Assembly (NCBI RefSeq): GCF_001949145.1
Contig: NW_019091381.1
Span: forward strand, 1,600,524 to 1,664,523
DNA from: Acanthaster planci
Lineage: Eukaryota > Echinodermata > Asteroidea > Valvatida > Acanthasteridae
Reading direction: 5' to 3'
Length of the DNA: 64,000 nt
Positions 11,964-24,400 of this stretch are shown one piece after another (the stretch's first letter is position 1; the number at the start of each line of letters is the position of its first letter). Under the pieces are notes generated by a model. It saw only the letters and a list, made by a program, of their open reading frames with translations. It was not told the origin of the DNA and searched no databases. Both the position numbers and the translations under genes were made by a program.

Positions 11964-14900
11964 ATGCTGGCAGCATCATTGTTCCTCTTGTACGCTGTAA
12001 CAGGAGGGTTCTATTATCCTGTTTGCAGTGAGCCACATTCTGCATTTCCTTACAGCATCTTACTAGTTGCCGAGGGACAAGACAGTGACCAAGCGGCCAC
12101 GCTGTTCTGGGCCGTTGATTTTGAGAAGGAGACGGTCGACTTCAGATTGAGCGTTCCGCTGATATATGGCGGCACACTGAGGGAAAACGGAGAATGGTTT
12201 GCGTTTGGAATGTCTCCTGATGGGACACTCAGCAACGCGGATCTCGTTGTGTTTGAATTTCCACAAGGGGAACTCAAACTTACGGTGAGTTTTGTTGTAA
12301 ATCCAGTGGGAGTTAGTTTCATTGTTTTTTTTTTCACTTGCGCCATTAAATCTACAGTCGTATAGTGTAATGAAGGTAGTACTTTTCAAGTTTACGATGT
12401 TTGTTCAAAATAAATAAAGTGAAAATAAAAAACTGAAATCGAGAGCACCAGCAGGCTTTTTAACGTAGTTTTACGGTAGAAGAAAGAGTAAAATAATAAT
12501 GGTCTTAAAACCAATCAGGAGCAATTGCAATGTTACTAAGTAAAAGAATTGACGGGGATTTAAAATGATGCAAACCCCAAACTGTTTAATAAACTACACG
12601 ATTGAGAAATGCCTGTTACTTTTTTTTTTCTAAACAAATTCTAATTGTGTCTTTGACTATACTTCACTTGGTTGAAATGTAAAAGACAATCCAAAACTTA
12701 AGATATTCAGCCAACGAAAACAGTATTTTTTTCTTGGAAGCAGCAGCATACAGTTCAACTATTAAGACACACAACAGACAGCCTAAAGCTAACCAAATCG
12801 ATGCAGAATTGTCACCTAATCTGACATATCACGTCCCGTGCGATCGGCAATACAAAGCTCACATAATTTTTCCCCTCTGTGAAATACACCATAGATGTTG
12901 TATAGGGTGTCTGTCGTCCGTCTGCAGTTTCGACGGAGCGCCGTTTGCTGGCGGCTCATTATTTGCGGTCGTGATTATGAAATGAGCAAAATTCAGGGTT
13001 TTTGTCATTTTTGGCTGTTGATTTAGAAAACATACCGGTAATGATGTACAGAAGCCTGTACAGAAGGCTTGTGAGAGGGGATACGAGCAAGAAAAATACC
13101 ATGAAATAATCATGGAACAGGAAATCGGAAGAATGAGTTAAAATAGAAAAGAGCCAATACAAGATCTTGAAAGGGAAGACGAGCCATTGGGCTATTAGGA
13201 TGTGAATTTATACTCTCTTTCATCATTAAAACCTTGCTCCTTTTGTGGAGAAAGACATGACTCCAGTGGACTCCCCCAGGATCTGCCATTAGCCTGTCGG
13301 TCGACTTCCTCACTCAACAAATAAAATTATATTTCTTTAGTGAAAAAGTACGGAGCTATCATTGTGTACAAACAGGAAAAAGTGGATCGAATTATGAAGC
13401 ATTTAAAAAGAACAGAAACTGTTATGAGCATAACCATTAATTAACTCTTGTACCAAAATGTGATTTTTGTGCTTTTTCTGGGCCCAAGGAAGCGTACACG
13501 GACGACACGGGTGAAGTACACGAGGATGGGAACGATCATGACTACGTGCTCCTCGGGTGGAGGGTTTCACCTGGAGTGGGTGGAAACGACGAGTCCCCCG
13601 CCCACCTGGAGGTTGAGTTCCGGAGAAAATTCGACACCTGCGATCGTCACGACTATCTTATCGATGTACATTGTATTGTATAAATATGATATGATGATGC
13701 ATTGCTTGAAGCAATACGGGCGATTCACAATTATGCGAATCCAAGAGTTTGCAACGCGTTGGCCAATCGCAACGCGCAAAATCTGTCGACCCTTTCCAAA
13801 CGCGCATTGAGTCGACAGATTTCCTGCATTGCGATTGACCAATGCATTGCAAACTCTTGGAGGCGCACTATTGTGAATCGCTTGTATTGTTTTTGATTGT
13901 AATAACTGCTACATATGCGGAAATTATTGCAACATCTACCATAAAAGTTTCAATTCATGTGTCTGTAATCATATCATGCCATGCGCCCCATACTCAAAAA
14001 AGAATAGAAAATCTATCTGTTTGCACCACGCCGATATTTCTAAAACAATACGAGCTTTTCACAATAGTGCGCCACCAGGAGTTTGCAACGCGTTGGCCAA
14101 TAACAGTGCTCGAAATCTGTCGACCAAATGCGCGTTTGGAAAGGGTGGACAGATTTTGCATCTTGTGATTGGCCAACGCGTTGCAAACTCTTGGAGGCGC
14201 ACTATTGTGAAACGGCCATATTCCCTGTAGGCTTCTTACTGAAAAAGAAGTGAAAGCCATGCAGTGGAAGTCCTTGCTCAGCTTGGTCTTGGAATCGCAT
14301 TTCACCCGCGGCCAATTCTCGAAATGTGAGTTACTCTTGTCGAGCTCTTCTCCCTCAGATGTATTTCGTGTATAGCCAACAGACAGACAAACTATATCAC
14401 AGCCTTTCCGACGGATGGGAAAAAGAAAACTATTTTATGGGAAATTTAAAATAAACGTATCACATAACTAGTTCCATAGGAAAGAAGTTCCACTTAAAAC
14501 ATTATCATTCAGCAAAAATTTTGTCGGTTTAAATGTCGTCTATTGTAGCCCAAAGTACAAAATTCACAAGAACCATAAAGAACTCGAACTACCATCAACT
14601 CTTTTTGTTCGTCCTGCAGAGTGGAACAGTGAATTTATTCTATCTACGGGGAAGCCACTCCAGCATTTCCTCCGGGTACATTGACCCGCGCGAAGCAGAA
14701 ATTGCTTTCCAACGTGCTCAACTTTTGAAGAGTACAAGGCGTACTCCTCCGTTGCCACCCAATGTGAAGACAGCCGACATCGTCATGCACAATGTGAGTA
14801 TCGGCAAATAAAAGGTTTTAAAACTGAACAAGTAAAACTGATGCCAAAGAAATCACTTTGTTGTCAGATATTGACAAATAACGCTCATTTATTACAAACT

Positions 14901-17900
14901 CGGTTGTTTTGCCACATTCGGTTGCGATAAATTTGGTTCAACTTGTTATGTACATGCGTATCTTACTTGGGTCCAAAGATTTGATTCAAGTCACGATTTA
15001 TCAATACAGAAACCAGCCACATCAAATTATACAGCTTCGTGCGGCACCTGTAGTTACACATTTAATTTAGTATTCTTCCTTCTTTGCTTGGGGATATTTC
15101 CACGGGAATTGAAATTAGGGAGCGAGCGAGAGTCAACTTTGTCTTTCAAGTTGAGCCTCACTAAACTGAACAAACTACATGGGCGGGCGTCTTTCAACAT
15201 AGCCAATAAAGAAGAGCTTTTTTGTCTTGACTGGTCATGCAGCCAATTGCACTTGCAGGACGAAGAGAATTGATTGCCTTCTGTAGTCATTTCACAATTC
15301 AAATGCAACACCTAAATCATATTCGTGCTTCAAACGACAGCGAAGTACACGTACATTGATTTTCACCTGTCAGCTGTGAGCAGTACAGTCAACATTGAAA
15401 TAACCCTTGCCGGCTAAGGGAAAAACGCGCTAAAACTGACGAACGCACAAATATGCCACAGGGAACAGGTAACTTTATCTTTCCGCTGAAACGGCGCCAA
15501 CTTTGCATGCGTTAGATGTAGGGCCTAAAGAAGGTGAAGCATTTTGGAGACAAAATGATCGATTTAAGTTGCATTATTTATAAAAATTTAAGATAAAGGT
15601 ACAATGGCTTGAGAGTTACATTTATTTGTCGAATGATAATGATTACATTTGCATTGTAAAAACATAATTGTTTTCATAATGGCGATGGTTATTTATTACT
15701 TATTACTTTTGTACAGACAGCAATACCAAATCAAGCTACGACGTATTGGTGCAGGGTGCAGAAATTCCCCGATATTGAGGAAGATCATCACATAATTCAG
15801 GTTGGCATTTTAATCGGAGAGGTTTATTATAATTCGTTTGGTCACTCATCATGCTAGTGTACACCACCCCCTTTGAACAAGTACGCTCTCATCTCTGTCG
15901 CTGTTACTTCTTGAAAAATGTAGTCGCTGACAGTTACAAAATTCAGAAATCATTGTTCGTACAGTGTCAAAAATCTTAAGCCTCTCGCGCAAAATTTGTC
16001 CAACGTTGCTTTTATCTGTAGTACGAAGCAGTGGTTACCCCTGGCAACGAGGGCATCGTGCACCACATGGAGGTATTCCACTGTATTCTCCCGGCCGGAG
16101 TCAAAGTACCAGACTACAATGGTGAATGTGAAGGCGAGGACCTACCTGCCGAGCTGGCATCGTGCAGACGGGTGATTGGCGCCTGGGCCATGGGGGCCAA
16201 GGTAGGACGCATTTCTGTTTTATGCATAAGCTGCAACCTTATGAAACTAATAACTTTGTATCAACTTCATTCTCGTCATTTATCCAAATTAGCGTGCTTA
16301 AGAGTTGATTGTGTATTTTGACAACTGCCCTCAGGCCTTCTTTTACCCCGAGGAGGTTGGTGTACCGATTGGTGGATCTAGCGTCTCATCGTACGTCGTG
16401 CTCCAAGTCCACTACAACAACCCCAGACTAAGAGAAGGTGAGGCGAGGCCCGGATAAGCTCCGTGTACTAACAGGAAAGGAAAAAAACATCTTCCGCAAC
16501 ATTTAGTCCCCATGATCTTGGTTGCCTTCCGAAGAAAACGACTGGTCAAGAAACTTTAATTCGTGGAAGAAAACGTAAGACTCAAATGGTAATTTCCTTT
16601 TGACTTAAATCGCATGTTGGCTATTTTTCCCCTCAAGGAGTTCTGGACAGTTCTGGGATTCGCTTTCACTACACGTCCTCACTAAGACCTTACGACGCAG
16701 GTATCTTGGAGATTGGAGCTACCTACTCGCCGAATCTTTCTATACCTCCAGAGTCGAATGCATTCTACGTTACAGGATATTGCTCCCCAGACTGTACAGA
16801 CAAGGTGGGTTTCAGACCTAGAACCACGTGACCTTCCACAACCTCATAACGAGGTACTGCTCTTTGCAGTAGCAATCTCTCTTTTTCTTTAACTGATCGA
16901 CCTCCAATCGTTAAAAGTGTTTAAACAAGATAGCCAAACTCCAACGACAAGATGGGCTAAACCAAAGACTACAATATGAGGCTATGCTTGTAATTAGAAT
17001 GTTTATACTTGGTTGTGGGCCATATTTACAACTATCGTTATCCTGTTTGACGTCAGCTAAAATGCAAAAGCAAAAATGTGCATCGAACGTGATTCACTAC
17101 TTTAAAGCGGTTATATTCACTGCACTGGTGCTCATTTTTTAATCTTGATGCTGTTATTTTTGGATGATAATTTGCACTACATAAATGTCCCGACAAAAGG
17201 AAAATAATTAAAGACAGGACNNNNNNNNNNNNNNNNNNNNNNNNNCACGACGGCAGATGTGGAATTCCATATCTTGGTTGCCTTCCATAGAAAACGACTG
17301 GTCAAGAAACTTTAATTCGTGGAAGAAAACGTAAGACTCAAATGGTAATTTCCTTTTGACTTAAATCGCATGTTGGCTATTTTTCCCCTTAAGGGGTTCT
17401 GGACAGTTCTGGGATTCGCTTTCACTACACGTCCTCACTAAGACCTTATGACGCAGGTATCTTGGAGATCGGAGCTACCTACTCGCCGAATCTTTCTATA
17501 CCTCCAGAGTCGAATGGATTCTACTTTACAGGATATTGCTCCCCAGACTGTACAGACAAGGTGGGTTTCAGACCTAGAACCACGTGACCTTCCACAACCT
17601 CATAACGAGGTACTGCTCTTTGCAGTAGCAATCTCTCTTTTTCTTTAACTGATCGACCTCCAATCGTTAAAAGTGTTTAAACAAGATAGCCAAACTCCAA
17701 CGACAAGATGGGCTGAACCAAAGACTACAATATGAGGCTATGCTTGTAATTAGAATGTTTATACTTGGTTGTGGGCCATATTTACAACTATCGTTATCCT
17801 GTTTGACGTCAGCTAAAATGCAAAAGCAAAAATGTGCATCGAACGTGATTCACTACTTTAAAACGGTTATATTCACAGCACTGGTGCTCATTTTTTAATC

Positions 17901-20522
17901 TTGATGCTGTTATTTTTGGATGATAATTTGCACGACATAATGTCCCGACAAAATGAAAATAATTAAAGACAGACCTTGATTCCCTCTGTATTCTTCAGGG
18001 GATTCCAGACCGAGGCATCCGTGTGTTCGCCTCCCAGCTTCATACTCACCTCAGCGGCACAGCTATTTGGACCAAACACATCCGCAATGGCGTAGAGATG
18101 AAAGAACTCAACAGGGACGATCACTACAACGCAATGTTCCAGGCACAACATTTGAACCTCTATTTTCACCTTTCAAATGAATACTCTGAAATTCAAATGA
18201 TTTTTATTAACACAAACGTGGTAATTATCAGTCTCATCCCGAACAATAGAACTTTAAATTAAAATAACCATAAACCTGTACCTGCTGTCAAATTATTTGC
18301 TTTCTGTTCTTAAAACTAGGAAATTCGATTTCTTCAAAAAGACGTCACTGTACTTCCGGTAAGTTCCATTATTTTAACAACATAATACATACTTACACAA
18401 TGAAATGAAATATACCCTTGCAGCGAAAATAAAGAGTTAAACCTCTATAATTAATGCCTGGCTGTATTGAGCATTAGTTCGGACTTGATGTATGAAGCTC
18501 GGCACCCACAAACATATCCTCATGTCAGTCGGAGTGGATCTTCAGGGTAGTGATAGCTGTTATGCAAATTTCTATCGAGACTCCATGTCATGAGCGCGTA
18601 GAGTAGTACAGAACACCAGCCTTTGTCAACATCCGCCGGCCAAATGACGCTTCTCGACCCAAAGCCAGGAGCTGACACAGCACTTCCCGTATCGATTCCG
18701 TTCTCACCAAAATGGAACAACACTTTTCTGGATCTAGTCTTTAATGTGTACATTCTCTTACTTGCTGTAGGGAGATGCCCTGATAACTACTTGTAGATAC
18801 GACACATCAGCAAGACAAAATGTTACCTTGGTGAGTAGCGACCTGAGTAGGTCCTGAACAGTGGCGTAGCCGGGGGAGGGGGGCTGGGAGGGCACGTGCC
18901 CCCCCATTCCTGGTCCCCCCCCACTGAAAAAAACCGGAGAAATGGATATTGAACAAGGCTAACAAAAACGTGCCCCCAAAAATACACCACTGAAAGCTGG
19001 TGCCCCGTTTGATGCTCTCCCACCAGTAAAATCCTAGCTACGCCACTGGTCCTGAAAGCAGCATCGCCAACGAAAACCTTGCATATTAACATAATTTATT
19101 TTTGTAATAAAACCAGAAAATGAGAATCGTTCAATCGGTCCAACGACTATCGTCAATTAATATACTACCCGACCAGTTTAAATACGGAATAATGCATTGG
19201 GGCCTAGACATTATTTGCAATTCTAGCCAGAGATTGGCACGTCCAAGGCGATCCTTTTTTTGGGGGGGAGGCAAAAATCGTAAACTTTTTCATGTAACTT
19301 TTTACGGCCCTTTTGCGGGATGAGGCTACATTTGGAGGCTTTGTCTACACTTTTGGATGAGAAGGAAATGAAATGAACCCGAAAACCGCCTTCCTCTCGT
19401 TCCACTCTAACTATTCTCACAACTGTAACATCCCACTTTAATAATCTCATTTCTTTGTAGGGTGGATTTGGTATACAAGATGAGATGTGCGTGAACTACA
19501 TGCATTACTATCCCAGCATCAACCTAGAGGTATGCAAGAGCACCATTGCCAGCACAGCTCTAGCGGCGTTCTTCAAAACTGTCGACAGCAGGTGAGGTGA
19601 AAGACTGGCTGTTTTTCAGTGCCGCACCTAAACATTGGCATCAGTTTCGGTTGAGCAACGTTTGGTTTATACTTGTTCAGTTTATTCATTTCTACGCGTG
19701 CTTGGGTGTTCGGTTAGTTTACTATTGTGATAACTGTACAAAGCAAATTGAGGTAAAATCAGGCAGAGGAGCAGAGTTGGGTTTGTCCGTGCTGACCGGT
19801 GGAATCGATGAAACCGTGATATCAAACCCCTGATAGGTCTAAATATCGAGGTCAGTCATACGGGACTCGAGCTTTGCGCCTTTTACCCTCCTTCAGGACT
19901 GGGGACTCACCTCATGACGTCAATTTGACATCGCCATCAGCAGTAGCCAACTGTTTTCTTCACATGACCTGGACACCGAGTGTGAAGTTGCTATGGCAGT
20001 ACGTCATCAACGAGGCGCCACTAGACATAGAGTGCCTCAAGTCGTCTGGCCAGCCATTCACTGTAAGTCACGTTTGCGCCATTTATAGCATGTTGATTTT
20101 CGGTTCAGAGGAGCTTTATCTACAGGTCTGATTTTTATCTTTGACAAAATCTTGGACTTCTTCAAAATCGAAAAGGACAAGTTAAAAGTAAATCTTGTTT
20201 ATGGTTTTTCTGTTAATTAGGCCTAAGCGGTATTGTGAGGAATATTTTAATTGAGAAAAATCATAATGTGAATTCGATTCTAAATTGTTTCTCGCTGAAC
20301 AACAAAAGTTACATCTTCGACACAGATAGGTCTAAGTCCTATGCGTATTGACTCATTAATAAAATCATTTAGTTTTATTTGGATTGATCTGTTTATCAGG
20401 GCAAGTGGAAGGATCAACCTCCTCCTTCAGTGAAGATCCCTTTGCCGAGGAAAAAACGGAAATGCCCTCACAAGAAAATCCACCCATTCCAGAGGAAACT
20501 TGGTAGTTCACCAACAACATAA
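11964..20522 (+). CDS. moxd1: DBH-like copper monooxygenase (MOXD1 family), 13 exons
   Basis: Members hydroxylate small substrates using two copper sites, ascorbate and oxygen, in the secretory pathway. Exons: 11964-12284, 13489-13665, 14620-14793, 15717-15800, 16022-16201, 16335-16437, 16638-16804, 17999-18142, 18320-18358, 18771-18830, 19461-19591, 19897-20062, 20400-20522 (stop 20520-20522). All phases close and give about 622 residues, close to the 613 of human MOXD1. A hydrophobic start (MLAASLFLLYAVTGG) is a likely signal peptide. A DOMON domain fills roughly residues 25-200, then the two Cu2-monooxygenase domains. Copper ligands are present: HHMEVFHC (His266, His267), HYNNP (His338), HTHLSG (His417, His419) and DEMCVNY (Met492). 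The C-terminus is basic. Exon 8 appears to use a GC donor, and exon 7 has a second copy at 17394-17560 (see findings). MOXD1 is favoured over DBH itself because of length and the basic tail, but this is not proven. Confidence 0.93.
13713..13888. mobile_element. Foldback MITE, copy B
   Basis: It starts AATACGGGCGATTCACAA and ends ATTGTGAATCGCTTGTATT. It lies in intron 2 of the moxd1-like gene, just 160 bp before copy C. The centre contains two CTGTCGACC/GTCGACAG words that pair. Confidence 0.85.
14047..14222. mobile_element. Foldback MITE, copy C
   Basis: It starts AATACGAGCTTTTCACAA and ends TTGTGAAACGGCCATATT, and folds over its whole length around GTCGACC. It sits in the same moxd1 intron as copy B. 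The ends are more diverged than in copies A and E, suggesting an older insertion. Confidence 0.85.
16500..17965 (+). repeat. Near-identical direct duplication of moxd1 exon 7 and flanking introns
   Basis: The sequence from about 16513 to 17220 recurs from about 17270 to 17965 with only scattered differences. Each copy contains a 167-nt exon (16638-16804 and 17394-17560). The copies differ by silent changes (ATT/ATC, TAC/TAT) and two replacements (Ala to Gly, Val to Phe) near the exon end. The first copy stops exactly at the run of N. Exon 7 enters in phase 1 and leaves in phase 0, so using both copies in one mRNA would shift the frame. Confidence 0.85.
17221..17245. other. Assembly gap (25 N)
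   Basis: A run of 25 N lies exactly at the junction between the two copies of moxd1 exon 7, consistent with a scaffold join of fixed size. Confidence 0.99.
18859..19048. mobile_element. hAT-type MITE (190 bp) with 8-bp target duplication
   Basis: The element begins CAGTGGCGTAGCCGGG and ends CTAGCTACGCCACTG, with a 12-bp perfect inverted core CAGTGGCGTAGC/GCTACGCCACTG allowing for one extra base. It is flanked on both sides by the direct repeat GTCCTGAA (18851-18858 and 19049-19056). An 8-bp target duplication and CAGTGG-type ends are hallmarks of hAT transposons. The interior is G/C-tract rich and non-coding. It sits in the intron between exons 10 and 11 of the moxd1-like gene. Confidence 0.92.
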
Positions 20523-21472
20523 GAAAAAAAGGAAATTTAAACATGCACTTTAAGAACTTGGATAACGTAGATTACTCATGTTTAAGGCGACACTTATTTG
20601 CGTCACATTAGAGAACAATAATTTCAACTACAAGATCGATAAAATCTCACAAATAGGGTTTGAATTCTGGGTTGTAAAAAGCTTAATTCAATTCTATGAA
20701 TTGATCTGTCAATTTTGATATTTTAACTTGATCACAATAGCACATTATTGATAATCTTGATACCAGGCTTTCCGTACATTTTACCAACACGAGATGTATG
20801 AGCGACTACAGCAAGGAATCAACGTGATTAGTGAGCTATAAACTAGCGAATATCAAAAAAGAAAATGTAATCTTATGTCTCATTGTACAAAAATATTGAT
20901 ATTACAATATAAAACATGAGACAAATCTCGGCAGGTTGTTTATACTGCTGTATACTTTTTGGTAGCTAAAAGGTTGGTATGAGTAATTTGTACCCAAGCA
21001 GCTGGTTGTATGGCCTTATGACGAGAAGTATATGTTCGTTCGTTTGATATTTGATCTGTTATGAAATGTATTTGGAACAACACAAGCCTAAAGGTTTAAT
21101 TAGGAAAAAATGGTAATACATGAAAAGAAGAAGTGCATATTTTAGTCGAAGCTTCGAGCAGAATCCAATCGATGTCTGTCGGAGGCTTAAATCTGACAAA
21201 TAATAACTGCAGCCCAAACTTTACGGAACTGTAAAATAAATGAAAAATTATTTGTCGCACAGACACGAAGTAAGACAACAGAATTTTATTCTTTCTGTCA
21301 GGAATAACACGAGATGCTTGACCATTGGAAGTGAAACTGGTAGAAGTTTGTTCTACTTGTTTTCCTTTAAGCCACAGTGTAACCACCTCCGTCAGGTGCC
21401 AGAAAATAAGACAGTGGTTTTTTTGAGGAGTCATATCCTTAATCCAACAATTAATCCTGAAGTCTGTCCGAG
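20523..21472. other. Tail-to-tail spacer between moxd1 and ACE genes
   Basis: It holds the presumed 3' untranslated regions of two convergent genes. It is AT-rich, and I see no further coding exon. Confidence 0.5.
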
Positions 21473-24400
21473 CTACAGCAGCCGTGAGGTTACCAAGAGG
21501 CAGAGTACCAACACCACCAGCGAGACATTAGGCAAAATGGCACCGTTTCCCGGAGCTGCGGAATAGGAGATACAAGTTTTAAGAAAGATTGAAAACAAAG
21601 ACACAACCAAACAAATCAAACAATATAGTAATATATAAGTAAACGCTACTGACGCTTTTGGATACGGTAGTTTCATCATACAAGAATGTCTGAATGCTGC
21701 TTAATAAAACCACTTCTTGTCCATTTTGGGAGATTAATTTTGTTTTGTGTTTCCTGTGAATAATTGATTAATTCTTTATCGAATGTATGATGCATGCATG
21801 ATCCCAATCAGGGGCCGATCCAGAATTTTCCAAAAAGGGGGGGGGGTGTGAACTAAAGCAGCAATGGTGTAACGCCCGCGAGCGCGTGGGGTCTATGGTT
21901 CGCTTAAGGGCACGGAGGTGGATTCAACTAGGAGTTCCATGGTGCAATGTCAGGCAGTATGACCCCTTTTTATGCCTTTGTCACATTTATGGGGCTGAGC
22001 CCTCTTTTTTTCTTCTCCCTCCCTCTTTTTCTTCTCTTTTCATTTATTTATTTTTCCTTCTTGAATCAAGGGAAGGGGGCGTGCACCCCCAAGCCTTCCT
22101 GGATCCGCCCCTTTCAATTTCATACCAACTTTGTGCTTGATGTGTGTAAAAAAAAACCTGTTTACTTCATGGTACTGCAAAACAAGTCACGTGCATGCAT
22201 AATCACAGAAACATGGGGACAAAATAATAACATGCTGTGAGCAATGATTCAAAAGAATCCTCACCAAGGTTAACTACCACTCAACCGAAAGGAATTTACT
22301 ATTGCTAATTGATAATACATGTACAATACCCTTTTTACCTTGTCGCTATGAAAATCCTCGATTGCCTATAAACAAACGGTACATTTCCAAAACGTTTTAG
22401 TTGAAAAATTGTACTGCTGAGTTTCACCTTAACTTAAACTGACAATGAGGTACTCAGCTACTAGATAAACATCTTCCAATCTGCTCATATCGGTAGACAG
22501 TCCCGTGTTTTCATAGACAAACGTTTCTGCTTCCTGTCAATATATTTCGATTCACGTTAACGAATGTTCTATAGCTGAACTTCTGTGTAAGGCCCGGCAT
22601 TGGAGAGTGGCAGACAACATAACAATGTCTCGCATATTGTAGGTAGACTAAGTTCAAATAAGTAACTTACCTTTCCAGCCAATCTGTTCTCCATTCTTTC
22701 GATTGGTCTCTGTGAGCCACGTCATCAGTGGCTCAAAATAGGCATTGATAGCGTCGGCAGATATTGCCCTTTGACCCGTGATGGCTTCCATGGCGTCCGG
22801 CCAGGGCTTACTACAGCCCAGCTTCAACATGTTGCTAAAAGAGAACAAACACAAACGGAAAATTCTCAAGATGTATTTTTTTATATATATAATTAAACTT
22901 TTATTTTTTTACATATAATTAAACGGAAAGTTGTTCAAGTTTCCGTTCCCAAGAGTTAGGTGATTGATATCAGGTGCGTGGCATCGATTTCTGTCAATCG
23001 GTAGTCACTTCACTTTGCTTTTCTATGCCCCGGCTTTGACCACTACCCGCCAAAATGGCAGTAGTGAACGTAGCTTATGGGATAAATGCATAAGACAAAA
23101 TACATAAAGGCTATATCATTGGTTATTAAACGTACTAAATTAGATCAATCAAGCTCCACCGTTCATCACTTGTGTCGCATTGAAATATCTTTTTGTTATC
23201 TTAATTGAGATGAATGAAAATAGCTGTTGCAGAATCTAAGGTTTTGTTGCAACAACATGAAATCTTTTCGTACGCGAATTTGGTTCCTGCCTCTTGGGAC
23301 TTATAGAAGTCACATCGGTGGAGAGGTCCTGTGTGCCCCGCGGCATCGCAAAGGGCTTTCTGGAACTGAAACTGGATAATGGTACGCATGTAGTATCTGC
23401 AATGAGAAACAAGCCCAAAATCAGTATGTCAAATACACCACCACGTGAAACCGGATCCGCCATTTGTCTTACCTAACCTATTTCACTGATTGCTGTGATT
23501 AGATAGATTTGACAGGCGTGAATAGGCCTAATGGAGGGATGGTGTGACGTTGTCGTTGAAGTTTTTGAACCTCTTGCTTACCCAAGGAACGGATAGGCCA
23601 CCACGATGTGATACATAGCGCCAGGGTCAAAATCATCTTCAGTCCGTGATACGGGCGCCTCAGTGCCCACAAGGTCATGCCTGAATCGTCCAGAGAAAAT
23701 AACATAACAAAAACGGTACCAATTTAACCTTTTTAACCTGCAGATGACAGCATTTTCTTGCTTTCCTTGGTCAATAGCTGTTTCAAGTTAAAGTTCCAGC
23801 CGGAGTTTCACCTATATTAGGATACTTTGACTCCAATTGTGTCGAGTTAATACGGTCAAACGGGTCAACACGCCTTGAACATACTGACCATCTACAGTTC
23901 CTGAAATCATAACGTGACTAGCTCCTGATCCAAGGAACCGATCGATTCTTCAAGAAGTCGGCTTCTTTTGTGTATTAAACTTACTTAAGTTGCCACCACC
24001 GTTCGGTCCATTTATCTTCACTGATGTCACCAGCGAAAACATCCCATCGCCACTGATCCAACGCTAAGCTGAATGGTAGAGTACCAATGGTGTTCAATGC
24101 CGTCTTCAAAAGGAAGTTGATGTCAGTTTCTAAAGATAGAGCAGAGCATCAACTCAATTATTAATGCTACATGTATATCACGTGGAATCTTTATTCGGCT
24201 GGAGTCCTGAGGATGTTAGAAAAATAGCAGAACATTTAGAAATGCACCTTCGTCAGTGCCGCTACCCGGTTCCAGTAAACCTATGTCTGGGTGTGACAAG
24301 TGAGCAGGGGTGGATATCGACAAGGTCATGACCTCTCCAACTGCCTCGTGGAAGGCACCATTGGCACCGTCCCTAAACGGGAAGGGCAGGTCACTGTATT

